Origin: Sphingomonas sp. BT-65
Lineage (GTDB): Bacteria; Pseudomonadota; Alphaproteobacteria; Sphingomonadales; Sphingomonadaceae
Direction: 5' to 3'
Length of the DNA: 64,000 nucleotides
Assembly (NCBI RefSeq): GCF_026107375.2
Contig: NZ_JAPCIA010000001.1
Span: 620,001-684,000 of the forward strand
Below are positions 1 through 9,373 of the stretch, piece after piece (the stretch's first letter is position 1; every line of letters starts with the position of its first letter). The translations under genes were made by a program, and so were the position numbers. The notes beneath the pieces were generated by a model that saw only the letters and a program-made list of their open reading frames with translations, made no database searches and was not told the origin of the DNA.

Positions 1-410
1 CCCGCATCGGCATCGCTTGCCTGCTCCTGCGGTGCAGCAGCGCTGTCCTGAGCGCGCACGAACGAAGGCTGGGCCGACACCGACGACAGAACCGGCTTCG
101 CCTTGTGGATCACCAGCACGCGGCCGGTGCGGCGAACCGTGAGACCGGTTCCACGCAACAGGATCGCCAAGCCGCCATCGACGCTATGCGCACCCTGCAG
201 CGGCACGCTGCGTATCCCGCGGACGACCTCGCCGCTGAACGAGACCTGCTGGCGCGAAACCTGCGCGAACTGCCGCAGCGCGGACGCCAGATCCTGCGCC
301 GGGATATTGAAGCTGTAGGTCTGCACCTGCGCGACCGCCGCTACCGGCATGACCAGCGCCATCGCCGTCGCCGAACATGCGCCCGCTCTAAGGTTTCTCG
401 TCATGATCAT
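1..410 (-). CDS. TonB-dependent receptor with STN domain, N-terminal part (cut by window edge)
   Basis: The leftward frame starts near 410 (alternative in-frame ATGs at 416 and 404) and runs off the left edge. It begins with a signal peptide ending near PVAAVAQ, then a secretin/TonB short N-terminal (STN) domain (QTYSFNIPAQDLASALRQF... to VRRTGRVLVIHK), then a linker. STN domains occur in TonB receptors that signal through FecR, and fecR and fecI lie directly upstream on the same strand, 114 bp away. An AGGG lies 8 bases before the 410 start. Receptor plug and barrel are outside the window, so the ligand cannot be guessed beyond ferric siderophore or citrate-type substrates of the family. Confidence 0.85.
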   Translation of the reverse strand, partial: MIMTRNLRAGACSATAMALVMPVAAVAQVQTYSFNIPAQDLASALRQFAQVSRQQVSFSGEVVRGIRSVPLQGAHSVDGGLAILLRGTGLTVRRTGRVLVIHKAKPVLSSVSAQPSFVRAQDSAAAPQEQASDADA

Positions 411-524
411 CGCCATATCCCTGAAACCGGCGTCTTGTTGCGCCTGAGGGGATAAGACGCGCCATCCTTGAAATTCCGACTGGTCCAATTCGAAAAAAAT
501 ATGCGGACCAGCGGCGGCGTAACT

Positions 525-1550
525 TTATTGCGGCGCGATCGTGACGACGTCACGGTCCCGTATCACGCGAACAGGCAGCGTTTCCTCCACACCCGTGGCA
601 AAGGCCTCGACATCGCCGGTGTTGAACACCCCGTTCACCCGTATCCGACCGGCCGTACCCTTGAGTTCGACGCGCCGCGCCGAATAGCGGTTGATCCGTC
701 CGACCGCGAGGCTCAACGGCTCGTCCTCGAACACCAGCTGGCCGCCCTCCCATGATAGCGAGCGCACCGGATCGGCCTTGGCGAGTTGTGCTTGCGACAC
801 ACCCGAGATGCCCACGACCAGTTCACTGCCTGGAATCAGCGCTGCGTCCTCGCCGCCGCTCTTTAGGGCGGGCAGCACTTCGGCGGCTGTCCGCGCTCCC
901 GCCGGTAGATCGAGCACTACCACCCGGCCCTCGTAGAGGATCACCCGCAGCTTGCCGTTGACCATCTCCACGCTGAACGACGTGCCCGTCGCCACCACCA
1001 GCTTGTCGCCCGCCCGTACGCTGAACGGCTTCAGCGGATCCTTGGCGACATCGAATTTCGCCCGGCCGGATACCAGGCGCAGCTCGCGCCGGTCGCCGCG
1101 CATTCGCACATCGACTTCGGTCGCGGCATCCAGCGACGCGCGCGATCCGTCATCGAGCATCACCACGCGGCGCTCGCCGATACCGGTACGGTAGATATCC
1201 GGTGCGCTCTGCCACCACCATGCCGTCCCGCCGAGAGCGAGCAGCACCACGGCGAGCAGGGCCACCGTACGACCGGTCACCGCGCGCCGCGCCCAGCGCC
1301 ATTGGTTGCGGCGCCGGAACGTCGCCAACGCGCGCTCGCGCAGATCGACCAGCTCGGGTGAGACAGCCGCCTCACCCACTTGCCGCCACAGGTTGCTCGA
1401 CCGCTCGAACGCAGCGAGATTGTCCGTGCTCCCGGCCAGCCACGAATCGAACGCTTCCTGCCGCTCGTGTGACAGCGGACCCTCCGCCAATTCGAGGCAC
1501 CAGGCCGCGGCGGCTTCAAACCGCTCGGGCGAAGGTTCGCGCGGGCTCAA
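525..1550 (-). CDS. FecR-family anti-sigma factor / signal transducer
   Basis: Inner-membrane protein of 341 aa that passes the ligand signal from a TonB receptor to its ECF sigma factor. An N-terminal cytoplasmic anti-sigma region (FEAAAAWCLELAEGPLS, W-rich, about residues 10-85) is followed by a single membrane segment (about 94-112, TVALLAVVLLALGGTAW). The periplasmic FecR domain starts with RTGIGERRVVMLDDGS and a further C-terminal domain follows. The start is TTG at 1550 and overlaps the sigma-factor stop by 4 bases (TTGA), indicating translational coupling. The order sigma, FecR, receptor is the canonical one. Family assignment is firm; the ligand is unknown. Confidence 0.92.
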   Translation of the reverse strand: MSPREPSPERFEAAAAWCLELAEGPLSHERQEAFDSWLAGSTDNLAAFERSSNLWRQVGEAAVSPELVDLRERALATFRRRNQWRWARRAVTGRTVALLAVVLLALGGTAWWWQSAPDIYRTGIGERRVVMLDDGSRASLDAATEVDVRMRGDRRELRLVSGRAKFDVAKDPLKPFSVRAGDKLVVATGTSFSVEMVNGKLRVILYEGRVVVLDLPAGARTAAEVLPALKSGGEDAALIPGSELVVGISGVSQAQLAKADPVRSLSWEGGQLVFEDEPLSLAVGRINRYSARRVELKGTAGRIRVNGVFNTGDVEAFATGVEETLPVRVIRDRDVVTIAPQ

Positions 1551-2056
1551 ATCGCGTCTCCCAGCCGCACCGTGAGCCGCGCCATCGCCTTGGTCAGATG
1601 CTTCTCGACCGTGCGCACGGTAATGCCAAAGCCCTCAGCGATCACGTCCTTGCTCATATATTCGAGGCGATACAGCACGAAGATCGCAGACGTCGTCGGA
1701 TCGAGTTCGTCGAGTGCCGCGCGCAGTGCCGCCATCGAGCTGCGCGCTGCGGTCACGCGAAACGGATCGATCAGCTCGACCGCCTCGCCGTCGATCTGTC
1801 CCAGCGTCTCGCGATAGTTGCGCCGCACCTGATGGCGCCGCGCCCGGTCGCGCAGAAGGTTTGCCGCGATCTGGAACAGATAAGCGCTACCCGAGCGCAG
1901 CTCCATGTCCGGTTGCGCGGAGAGGCGCGAGAATACTTCCTGCGTCAGGTCCTCGGCCTCGGCGTGATCGTGTACGCGACGGAGAAAGAATGCCATCAGC
2001 GCGGGACGGAATTCCCGGCTGAGTTCGACAATATCCTTTCCATATGCAGCGCTCAC
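1547..2056 (-). CDS. FecI-type ECF RNA polymerase sigma factor
   Basis: Sigma factor of 169 aa. Region 2 includes AEAEDLTQEVFSRL (about residues 33-45) and SAYLFQIAANLLRDRARR (about 57-74). Region 4 holds a helix-turn-helix (YMSKDVIAEGFGITVRTVEKHL, about 130-155). It should direct transcription of the adjacent receptor when FecR relays a signal. The start is GTG at 2056 with GAGG just upstream. It is the first gene of the sigma-FecR-receptor set. The roughly 170-bp gap to the next gene must hold its promoter; I saw no clear motif there. Confidence 0.92.
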   Translation of the reverse strand: MSAAYGKDIVELSREFRPALMAFFLRRVHDHAEAEDLTQEVFSRLSAQPDMELRSGSAYLFQIAANLLRDRARRHQVRRNYRETLGQIDGEAVELIDPFRVTAARSSMAALRAALDELDPTTSAIFVLYRLEYMSKDVIAEGFGITVRTVEKHLTKAMARLTVRLGDAI

Positions 2057-2226
2057 GCGGCCTCACATCGTTATCTGACCGCTATTAGACGCGCGACCGC
2101 AATTTGACCGCCCCATTTTTCGCGGCTTCCTTCGAACGATGGTGAGAAAATGCCTGCAATCTGCTGCGCGCATATCGGCTGGAACCGCGCAGAGTTACTA
2201 GACGCCCTGTTGCGAGAAACCCGGAT

Positions 2227-3555
2227 CTAGTTGTCATCCAAGCTTCGCACCCGCCCTTCCAAGCCATCCGGGCAGGATCGGCGAGCGCCGCCGCGCCCAG
2301 CTCCTACGACAGCCAAATAGGCTGCAGTGGCGATGACCGTTGCATCGATCATCGGTACCGTGGTGAACGTCATGCCATAGCGTTCCAACAACAAGGCGAT
2401 CGCGATCGAACCGACCCAGGTGAGCACCGCCGGCCAGCGTACCCATGTCAGCGCTTCCAGCGTCTCGGCGGCATCTCGGTCGCGAAAGGTGACGAAGGTA
2501 TCGATGACATAGATCGCGGCAATCGGCGGGATCAGGATGCCGAGAAACAGCAGGAACGGCACGAAGGAGTCGATGATTCCCATGATCGAGAAACTGCCCC
2601 CTAGCGCTCCGCCGATGCAGATGAACACCCATTCGCGGACCTTGGGGAAGGTCGCGCTCATCGACAGGCTGGCCGAATAGAGATTGGCCGCGTTGATCGT
2701 CCAGATCGACAGGATCAGGATAAGCAGCACCGGCAGGCCGAAGCCCAGCATCGTCACCAGCTTCATGATGTCGGTCTCCCCCGTCGCCAGCGCGGGCAAG
2801 GCAGCGGCGATCAGCAGCAGCGGCGTGGCGACCGGGAAGGACAGGATCATCGACGAGACCGCGCCGCGCGCCGTGCGGATATAGCGCGACAGATCGGGCA
2901 TCGCCGCGACGGTCAGCATGTTGCCCCCCACGATCGCCGAGAGCGCGATGCCGAAGCTCATCGGCACCGGCGGCTTGTCCGCGGGCACCAGTTCTACGCC
3001 GTAGCGCCGCACGGCGAGGATAGCGACGGTGGCGAGGATCACGCCAAGCAGCGGCACCGCGACCAGCGCCAGCCGGTCGAGCGCGCGAAAACCGTAGATA
3101 GTCGAGACGATCATCAGCACGCTGCCCGCGATCACGAACGCGGTGAAGTCGCCGGGGATCGCGTAGCCCTGCTCTACCAGGGCGACGATCGCCCCGGCGA
3201 AGAACGAGACGTTCACCCCGAACCAGCAATAATGGACGATCGCGACGACGATGTTGACCAAGGCCGCGCCCCAGCGCCCGAACGAGCGCTGGATCAGCAG
3301 ATAGGTGGTGAGCCGCGTGCGTACGCTCGTCCACGCCGTCAGGCACGCGCCGCCGCACAGGATCAGCCCGGCAAGGAACGCCGCCAGCGCCGCGGGCCAG
3401 AAGCCCAGCGCCATGCCCGTCTGCGCCCCGTTGAGGAATCCCGGCAGCGCGATGTTGAAGCTCGCGACGATCAGCGCGACGCGCCATCCCGCGACGGTCA
3501 GATGCTCCGGAAGCGGCGCGTTCGCATATTCTCCGCCCGGTGCGCCTGAACTCAT
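2227..3555 (-). CDS. NCS1-family nucleobase/hydantoin permease
   Basis: Membrane transporter of about 442 aa with some 12 hydrophobic segments. It resembles cytosine permease CodB and related NCS1 carriers (VASFNIALPGFLNGAQTG near the start; FGALVNIV- and SAIVGGNMLTVAAMPDLSRY-type helices). NCS1 members carry purines, pyrimidines, allantoin or hydantoins (Mhp1) with Na+ or H+. The ATG at 3555 overlaps the stop of the DUF917 gene by 4 bases (ATGA); a GTG 12 bases upstream is an alternative. As the last gene of an operon with a hydantoinase and DUF917, import of a hydantoin-like ring is the natural inference, but CodB-like specificity cannot be excluded. Confidence 0.85.
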   Translation of the reverse strand: MSSGAPGGEYANAPLPEHLTVAGWRVALIVASFNIALPGFLNGAQTGMALGFWPAALAAFLAGLILCGGACLTAWTSVRTRLTTYLLIQRSFGRWGAALVNIVVAIVHYCWFGVNVSFFAGAIVALVEQGYAIPGDFTAFVIAGSVLMIVSTIYGFRALDRLALVAVPLLGVILATVAILAVRRYGVELVPADKPPVPMSFGIALSAIVGGNMLTVAAMPDLSRYIRTARGAVSSMILSFPVATPLLLIAAALPALATGETDIMKLVTMLGFGLPVLLILILSIWTINAANLYSASLSMSATFPKVREWVFICIGGALGGSFSIMGIIDSFVPFLLFLGILIPPIAAIYVIDTFVTFRDRDAAETLEALTWVRWPAVLTWVGSIAIALLLERYGMTFTTVPMIDATVIATAAYLAVVGAGRGGARRSCPDGLEGRVRSLDDN

Positions 3556-4655
3556 CCCTTGTCCCACCCGTTCAATGTTTCGATTGGCTTATAGGCCTCG
3601 CCGAACCCGAAGGCCGCCGGTCCGACGAACGCCAGCGCGCGCGCCTCGCGTAGCATGGCGGGCGCCGCCGCGCCGACCACCTTTACGCGCTGGCCGTACT
3701 TCAGCCGTTCGGTCGTGATCGAGTCCGCCGTCTCTAGGTCCATCACCGTGATGAGATCGGGCACCAGTGCCAACACCTCACCGTCGCGGCGCGCGATGAG
3801 GTTCTCGTTCTGGAACTCGAGCTCCATCCGCCCCACTCCGCCGAACCCCTCGATCGCGACCCGCCCGACCGAGAAGCCGCCCCGTGTCTCGCGTTCGAGA
3901 TCGACGATCTTGCCGTCGAACAGCCCGCCCGCGAACGGATAGAGGCCCGATGCCGCGAGCGCCGTGTAGAGCGCCTCGAACGGATCCTCACCCTGCTCCC
4001 GCGCTTCCCGGATCGCCGCGCCCGCCGCGATCGCCGCCGACACGCTCCCGCCGATGGCATGTGCCTTGGCCTGCGCCCCGGTCAGCGGATATTCGACCAT
4101 GTGCGCGATCCCGCCCAGCGCGACCGAAAGGGCGCGGGCGACGCGCTCGTGGACGAGATTGTCGTCGGTCTCGATCACGTTCAATGATCCGCACGCCGCA
4201 GTCAGCACCGAGGGGCAGGCCGACAGGCCGTGGATGTTGAAGATCGCCATCTGCGATTCCGGAAACGCCCGGCCCATGCCGTCGGCATCGACCACCGGCA
4301 CCCCCAGCCGCGCGGCGCTCATCAGCGGGGCAAGGCCATTGCCCCCGCCGATCTCGATCGGCAGCACTGCATCGATCTTGCGCCCCAGCTCCTTTTCCAG
4401 CCGTGCTAGGCCCGCCAGCGCCTCGCGTCCGCTCGGCAATTTCTCGACCGACACGGTCGGCGCGCCGATCCAGCCGCACGGCACGACCAGCGCGTCGTCG
4501 TTCAGGCTGTCGAGCGGCACCAACTCAAATGTCGCGCCGCGCGCCAATTCTGCCTCGCCCAGCAGCAAGCTGTAATAAGGGTCGCCGCCGCCGCCTGATC
4601 CGAGGAAGGCGGCGCCGCGGGCGAGGTCGGCCAGCGCCGTACGATCAATGCGCAT
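3552..4655 (-). CDS. DUF917 family protein (S-methyl thiohydantoin desulfurase-like)
   Basis: Cytoplasmic protein of 367 aa. Features typical of DUF917 are an early glycine-rich loop (LGSGGGGDPYYS), IEIGGGNGLAPLMSAARLGVPVVDADGMGRAFPE in the middle and a beta-rich C-terminal domain. The family usually lies beside hydantoinase/oxoprolinase genes and is now linked to S-methyl thiohydantoin desulfurase activity. Here it sits between a hydantoinase and an NCS1 permease. The ATG at 4655 is preferred: it overlaps the hydantoinase stop by 11 bases and places the conserved RTALADLARGAAFLGSGGGG at the start. Exact chemistry is an inference from the family and neighbours. Confidence 0.85.
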   Translation of the reverse strand: MRIDRTALADLARGAAFLGSGGGGDPYYSLLLGEAELARGATFELVPLDSLNDDALVVPCGWIGAPTVSVEKLPSGREALAGLARLEKELGRKIDAVLPIEIGGGNGLAPLMSAARLGVPVVDADGMGRAFPESQMAIFNIHGLSACPSVLTAACGSLNVIETDDNLVHERVARALSVALGGIAHMVEYPLTGAQAKAHAIGGSVSAAIAAGAAIREAREQGEDPFEALYTALAASGLYPFAGGLFDGKIVDLERETRGGFSVGRVAIEGFGGVGRMELEFQNENLIARRDGEVLALVPDLITVMDLETADSITTERLKYGQRVKVVGAAAPAMLREARALAFVGPAAFGFGEAYKPIETLNGWDKG

Positions 4656-6267
4656 GCTGGGCCGATCGCTTGCTCGCGGCTTCGCTGCGCGGTTCGGCGG
4701 CAAGGTCGCCGACGGCGCGCACCCGCAGCTGCGCCGCGCGGCCGGGCAGGTAGCTCAGAAACACTTCGTCCACCTCCACGATCTGAATAGTCTTCGGGTC
4801 ACCGCCCGCCGCCGCGACTCGCGCGGTGACGTCGGCGCGCATCTGTTCGATGGCGGCGGTGCGCGGGGTCTGGTCGTAGGCGACGATCTGCTCGACCTGC
4901 GCGCCCACCTGCGCGATCGCCGCGCCCACCGCATTGGCCACGGCGGCGTGCGGCGGGCGAACCACCTTCGCCGCCCCTTTCAGCGTATCGGCGATCAGGA
5001 AATTGCCGCCGCCCACCGCCAGAATGGTGACGTCGCCGCGCGTCGTCTTCATCCGGTCGACGCCGTCCTCCAGCATCGCCTGGAACCGGTCCCACACCGC
5101 GGCGACTGTCGCCGCGCTGAGGCCGGGCAGCTTGCCGGCATCGCCGAACGCAGCCTTGCCTGCCGCCCCCGCGACATCGCTTGCGGTCAGCGTATCGCCG
5201 CCGAACAGCATCGCATCCTCGGCGATACGGTAGCCGACCGAATCCGGCCCGACGCGCAACGCCTCCTCGGGCAGCGCCCGCGCGCCATAGAGCGCCGGAT
5301 CGAGATGCACCCGCGTGCCGCCACCCAGCCCGATCGCGAGGATGTCGGGCATGCGGAAATTGGTGCGCACCCCGCCGATATCGACCGCGACCGAGGATTC
5401 GCGCGGAAAACCGTTGGCGAGCGCCCCGATATCGGTGGTGGTACCGCCGACATCCATCACGATGCCGTCCTGCACTCCCGTCAGGAACGCAGCGCCGCGC
5501 ATCGAATTGGTCGGCCCGGACCCGATCGTCAGCACCGGATGCGCCGCCGCCTGGCTCGCCGAGATCAGCGTCCCGTCGTTCTGCGAGATGTAGAGCGGCG
5601 CCGCGATGCCGAGATCCTTGAGCGCCCGCTCGAACGCGGCGACAACCGACGCCGCCAGCGTCGACAGCGCCGCGTTGAGGATCGCCGCATTCTCGCGCTC
5701 GATGAAGCCGATCCGCCCGATCGCGTTGGACCGCGTCACCGCCGCCTCGGGATGCACCGCGCGGACGATTTCCGCGGCCTGCTCCTCCATCGTCGCATTG
5801 ACCGGAGCAAAGGCGCTGGTGATCGCCACCGCCTTGATCCCGCGGACCTTCAGCGCTTCTGCCGCCGCGCGCACCTTCGCTGCGTCGAACGGCGCGATCT
5901 CGCGCCCGTCGACCTCATATCCGCCGGGCAGCAGGAACACGTTGCCGCCCACGCAATCCGCCAGGTCCGCGGGCCATCCGGTCAGCGGCGGCAGCGCCTC
6001 GCCCGAGGGGCTGGCAAGGCGCAGCACGCCCACCGGCTCCAGCCGCTTGCGCTCGATCAGCGCGTTGGTGAAATGGGTGGTGCCGACCATCACCGATCGC
6101 ACCGAAGTTGCGGCGATTCCACCCTGCGCCAGCACCGCGGCGATCGCCGCGGCCACGCCCGAACTGACATCGGCGGTGGTCGGCTGCTTGGTCGAGGCGA
6201 GGATCGCACTCCCGTCCATCAGCACGGCGTCGGTGTTCGTCCCGCCCACATCGACACCAATCCGCAC
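4645..6267 (-). CDS. Hydantoinase/oxoprolinase family protein
   Basis: Predicted ATP-dependent cyclic-amide hydrolase of 540 aa. The acetate/kinase-like nucleotide-binding loops are visible: GVDVGGTNTDAV at residues 4-15 and MDVGGTTTDIG near 270. The GTG start at 6267 has GGGAG six bases upstream, which decides the start. The reading frame stays open far upstream but only as antisense to the regulator. Related enzymes open hydantoins or 5-oxoproline with ATP. It is first in a three-gene operon with DUF917 and an NCS1 permease. Triple CGGGTRM repeats lie 75-125 bp upstream and probably control it. Confidence 0.88.
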   Translation of the reverse strand: MRIGVDVGGTNTDAVLMDGSAILASTKQPTTADVSSGVAAAIAAVLAQGGIAATSVRSVMVGTTHFTNALIERKRLEPVGVLRLASPSGEALPPLTGWPADLADCVGGNVFLLPGGYEVDGREIAPFDAAKVRAAAEALKVRGIKAVAITSAFAPVNATMEEQAAEIVRAVHPEAAVTRSNAIGRIGFIERENAAILNAALSTLAASVVAAFERALKDLGIAAPLYISQNDGTLISASQAAAHPVLTIGSGPTNSMRGAAFLTGVQDGIVMDVGGTTTDIGALANGFPRESSVAVDIGGVRTNFRMPDILAIGLGGGTRVHLDPALYGARALPEEALRVGPDSVGYRIAEDAMLFGGDTLTASDVAGAAGKAAFGDAGKLPGLSAATVAAVWDRFQAMLEDGVDRMKTTRGDVTILAVGGGNFLIADTLKGAAKVVRPPHAAVANAVGAAIAQVGAQVEQIVAYDQTPRTAAIEQMRADVTARVAAAGGDPKTIQIVEVDEVFLSYLPGRAAQLRVRAVGDLAAEPRSEAASKRSAQHAH

Positions 6268-6341
6268 GCAACACTCCCGGCCTGTTCGAAAATTCGTGCC
6301 TTGAGGGTGCGGAGCCAAGCCCTTGTCCGCAACGCGTAAAA

Positions 6342-6390
6342 CGGGTGCCCGGCCCTGCCGAACGGGTAACGGGGGATGGTTTCCGGGTAA
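6342..6390 (-). promoter_or_regulatory. Triple 21-bp-spaced TTACCCG-type boxes upstream of the hydantoinase operon
   Basis: On the plus strand CGGGTGC (6342), CGGGTAA (6363) and CGGGTAA (6384) lie exactly 21 bp apart, about two DNA turns. Read on the leftward strand these are TTACCCG boxes facing the hydantoinase gene. The same box pair occurs at five other sites in the window. It lies between the hydantoinase operon and the LAL regulator gene, so autoregulation is also possible. Binding by that regulator is an inference. Confidence 0.6.
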
Positions 6391-6495
6391 CCATCGAACC
6401 GCCGCTTGAGCGACATGATCGTGTAACATACCCTGTCCGGGCACGCCGCGAATTGCGGTGGGCAAAAGAGGGAGGCCGCAACGGGAAAACGCCCG

Positions 6496-9195
6496 ATGGA
6501 TGCGTTGATCCATACCAAGCTCGCGCCGCCCATGTGGATGGGTAATCAGATCAGGCGCGATCAGCTGCTCGCCCGCCTCGACGCGGCGCTGGAGCGGCGG
6601 CTGACGCTCATCCAGGCGCCGGCCGGGTACGGCAAGACCAGCCTGCTGTCGCAGTGGAAGGACCGGCTCGATCCCGATGCGGTGCGCGTCGCCTGGCTGA
6701 CGCTGGAGCGCGACGATTCGGACCTGCGCCGTCTCACCCGCTACATCGTCCGCGCGCTCGATGGCGCCGGACCGCACGACGGCGAGGAGGGCGAACATCT
6801 TGCCGCTGCCCTGCCTCCGCGCGCCGCGGTCTCGGCGATCGTCAACCGGCTGGCGCAGGAAAGCCGCCGGGTGGTGCTGATCCTCGACGATTACCACCGC
6901 GCCGAAAGCCCCGAGGTCGACGCCTTCGTACGTACGCTGATCCAGCTCGCGCCCGAACACTGCCATTTCATCATCGCCTCGCGCGATTATCCTTGGCTCG
7001 GCCAATCGATCCTCGCCGCCGAGGAGCAGCTGGTCGAGCTGACCGCCGACGATCTCAAATTCGCCGCGCATGAGGCAGAGGCGCTGCTGTCGCGCTTCCA
7101 AGGGCTGGGCGAGGCGGACGTGCGCAGCATCGTCGAGCGGACCGAGGGCTGGGCGATCGCGCTCCAGCTCGCCTCGTTGTCGCTCAAGCGCGGCGCCGAT
7201 CACCGGCGGCTGGTCGAGGAATTCCACGGCCCCAGCTCGGACCTTGCCCGCTACCTCTCTGAACAGGTGCTGATGACGATGCCTGCGGAGACGCAGGAGA
7301 TCGTGCTGCGCACCGCGTTGCTCGACCGGCTGACCGGCGACCTCGTCAACCTGCTGTGCGACCGCCAGGACGGCTGGATGATCCTCGAACGGCTCGAGGA
7401 GCAGGGTGTGTTCCTGACCCCGCTCAGCGCCGAGCGGAAAGCCTATCGCTACCACCAGCTCGTCGCCGAGCACCTGCGCGACCGCCTCGCCCGGCGCGAC
7501 GCGGCGCAGTTCCGCGCGCTCCACCGCCGCGCCGCACAGTGGTTCGCCGAGCGTAGCGAAACCGCCGAGGCAGTGAGCCACGCCATCCAGGCCGATGACG
7601 ACGCGATGCTCGCGACGATCCTCGAGGATGCGGGCGGCTGGCGGCTGATTCCGCTTGGGCATCAGGCGATGGTCGAGCGCGGCCTTGGCAAGCTGCCCGC
7701 CACGCTGATCGCCGCGCGTCCGCGTCTCGCACTCGCGCGCGTCTATCTCGAGATCAAGCGCGGCGAGATGGCGACCGCGCGCGCCGACTATGACCGCTTC
7801 GTTGCCGAAGCCGAGCGGGCGGGCCTTTCCGCTGACCAATGGGCCGAAATCCGTGTCGTCGGCGACGTGCTCGCCGATTACGAGAACGAACCCGTCACGC
7901 TCGACGATCTGCTCGCGCGCGAATCGCTGCTGCGCACCCTCCCCGCCAACGACCATCTCGTCCTCGCCAACATCAGCGAGACGCTCGGCGCGAAATATTT
8001 CGAGGGCGGCTGGCTCGAACGCGCGCTGGAGCCGACGATCGCCGCGCGCGAGCATTATCTGGCGATGGACTCGCTCTACAGCGACGTCTTCACCCGTTTC
8101 CTCGAAGCGCGCATCCGCCAGGCGCAGGCGCGGATGAAGGATGCCGCGGGCATCCTCGCCGCGACACGCGAGCAGATCGAGGCGAATTTCGGTCCGCGCT
8201 CGGACCTCGCCGCCAATTGCGCCGCGTTCGAGGCCGAGCTGCTCTACGAACAGGATCAGCCCGCCGCGGCGCTCGCTTTGCTCGACTGGGCGGTGCCGCA
8301 TATGGAGCTGTCCGACGGCTGGACCGATGTCTACGCCGCGGCCTACCTGACCGCCGCGCGCGCCGAGGCATCGGAAGACACGCTCGACGCCGCGCAGGCG
8401 ATCCTTGCACGGGCGCGGCGCCTCGCGGGACGGCGGCGGCTGCGCCAGCTCGATCTGCGCGCAGCACTGTGCGAGCTCGACCTGCTGATTCAATATGGCG
8501 ACGATCCGGCGGAGGCCCATAAGGCCGCGGAAGCGCTCGACCTCGATGTGCTCGCCGACCGGGACGAGGAGGATTCGACGGTCCACCGCCCGGTCGTCAC
8601 CGCCGCGCGCCTGTGCCGCGCGCGGCTGGCGCTGACCGGCGGCGATCATGCCGCCGCGCTTGCCGATCTCCAGAAGCTCAGGCGCTGGGCTGCGCAGCAC
8701 GGTGCCGGGCGCCTGCTCGTCGATACCAATATCCTGCTCGCTTACGGCCACCGCGCTGCGGGCGACGCCGCCAAGGCGCGTGCCTGTTTCGACGATGCCG
8801 TCGGCACCGCGATGTTCCAGAATATCGCGCGTCCCTTCATCGACCAGCGCCGCTTCGCCGAACCGCTGCTGAGCGAGACGCTGGGCGGCACCGCGCAGCT
8901 CGACCGCTTCCGCGCGCAGTTCCTGAAGGGCATCGCCCGCTCGCTCGCGGCCCGGCCCATCGCCGGCCCCGCGCCCGGCCTGCTCAGCGACGCCGAGGCG
9001 GAGATCCTCGAGCATCTCGGCTTCGGCTACTCGAACAAGGAAATCGCACGGCTGATCGGCATGTCGCCCGATACGGTCAAATACCGGCTCAAATCGGTGT
9101 TCCGGAAGATCGGCGTGCACAAGCGCCGCGATGCCGTGCGGGTGCTGCGTGAGCGCGGACTCATTTCCGACGGCGCGGGTCAATCGGCCGCCTGA
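6496..9195 (+). CDS. MalT-like LuxR-family (LAL) transcriptional activator
   Basis: Protein of 899 aa, close to E. coli MalT in length. A STAND-type ATPase has Walker A APAGYGKTSL at residues 41-50 and Walker B VVLILDDYH near 128-136. A long helical TPR-like region follows, and a C-terminal LuxR helix-turn-helix lies at about 833-890 (LSDAEAEILEHLGFGYSNKEIA, SPDTVKYRLKSVFRKIGVHKR). Such proteins bind ATP and an inducer, oligomerise and bind tandem DNA boxes. It is divergent from the hydantoinase operon and followed by a TonB receptor. Tandem TTACCCG boxes flank these genes and are candidate targets. The inducer is unknown. Confidence 0.92.
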   Translation: MDALIHTKLAPPMWMGNQIRRDQLLARLDAALERRLTLIQAPAGYGKTSLLSQWKDRLDPDAVRVAWLTLERDDSDLRRLTRYIVRALDGAGPHDGEEGEHLAAALPPRAAVSAIVNRLAQESRRVVLILDDYHRAESPEVDAFVRTLIQLAPEHCHFIIASRDYPWLGQSILAAEEQLVELTADDLKFAAHEAEALLSRFQGLGEADVRSIVERTEGWAIALQLASLSLKRGADHRRLVEEFHGPSSDLARYLSEQVLMTMPAETQEIVLRTALLDRLTGDLVNLLCDRQDGWMILERLEEQGVFLTPLSAERKAYRYHQLVAEHLRDRLARRDAAQFRALHRRAAQWFAERSETAEAVSHAIQADDDAMLATILEDAGGWRLIPLGHQAMVERGLGKLPATLIAARPRLALARVYLEIKRGEMATARADYDRFVAEAERAGLSADQWAEIRVVGDVLADYENEPVTLDDLLARESLLRTLPANDHLVLANISETLGAKYFEGGWLERALEPTIAAREHYLAMDSLYSDVFTRFLEARIRQAQARMKDAAGILAATREQIEANFGPRSDLAANCAAFEAELLYEQDQPAAALALLDWAVPHMELSDGWTDVYAAAYLTAARAEASEDTLDAAQAILARARRLAGRRRLRQLDLRAALCELDLLIQYGDDPAEAHKAAEALDLDVLADRDEEDSTVHRPVVTAARLCRARLALTGGDHAAALADLQKLRRWAAQHGAGRLLVDTNILLAYGHRAAGDAAKARACFDDAVGTAMFQNIARPFIDQRRFAEPLLSETLGGTAQLDRFRAQFLKGIARSLAARPIAGPAPGLLSDAEAEILEHLGFGYSNKEIARLIGMSPDTVKYRLKSVFRKIGVHKRRDAVRVLRERGLISDGAGQSAA

Positions 9196-9224
9196 AGCGG
9201 CTTTCCCCGTTGCTGCCTACCCAC

Positions 9225-9252
9225 TTACCCGTCTTGCGCTTCTCTTACCCCG
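9225..9252 (+). promoter_or_regulatory. Tandem TTACCCG / TTACCCCG boxes upstream of TonB receptor
   Basis: TTACCCG at 9225 and TTACCCCG at 9245 are 20 bp apart, about 120 bp before the receptor ATG at 9374. The spacer resembles that of the pair at 14304-14331 (both have CTTGC after the first box). Likely an activator site for the MalT-like regulator encoded just upstream. Confidence 0.6.
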
Positions 9253-9373
9253 ATAAACGCGTGGCTCGACGGCCGATCCGGGTTTGAATGCTGCGGGAGG
9301 ATCGAACCGCGCAACATAGGTGCGGAAGAACGATCCCGTCGGACATATAAATTTCGGGGAAGGGCTTTTGATC

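Noticed and set aside
4645..9183. A 1512-codon leftward open frame that continues the hydantoinase upstream
   Set aside because: The part above 6267 is antisense to the LAL regulator, has no family resemblance, and a GTG with a good ribosome site starts the hydantoinase at 6267.
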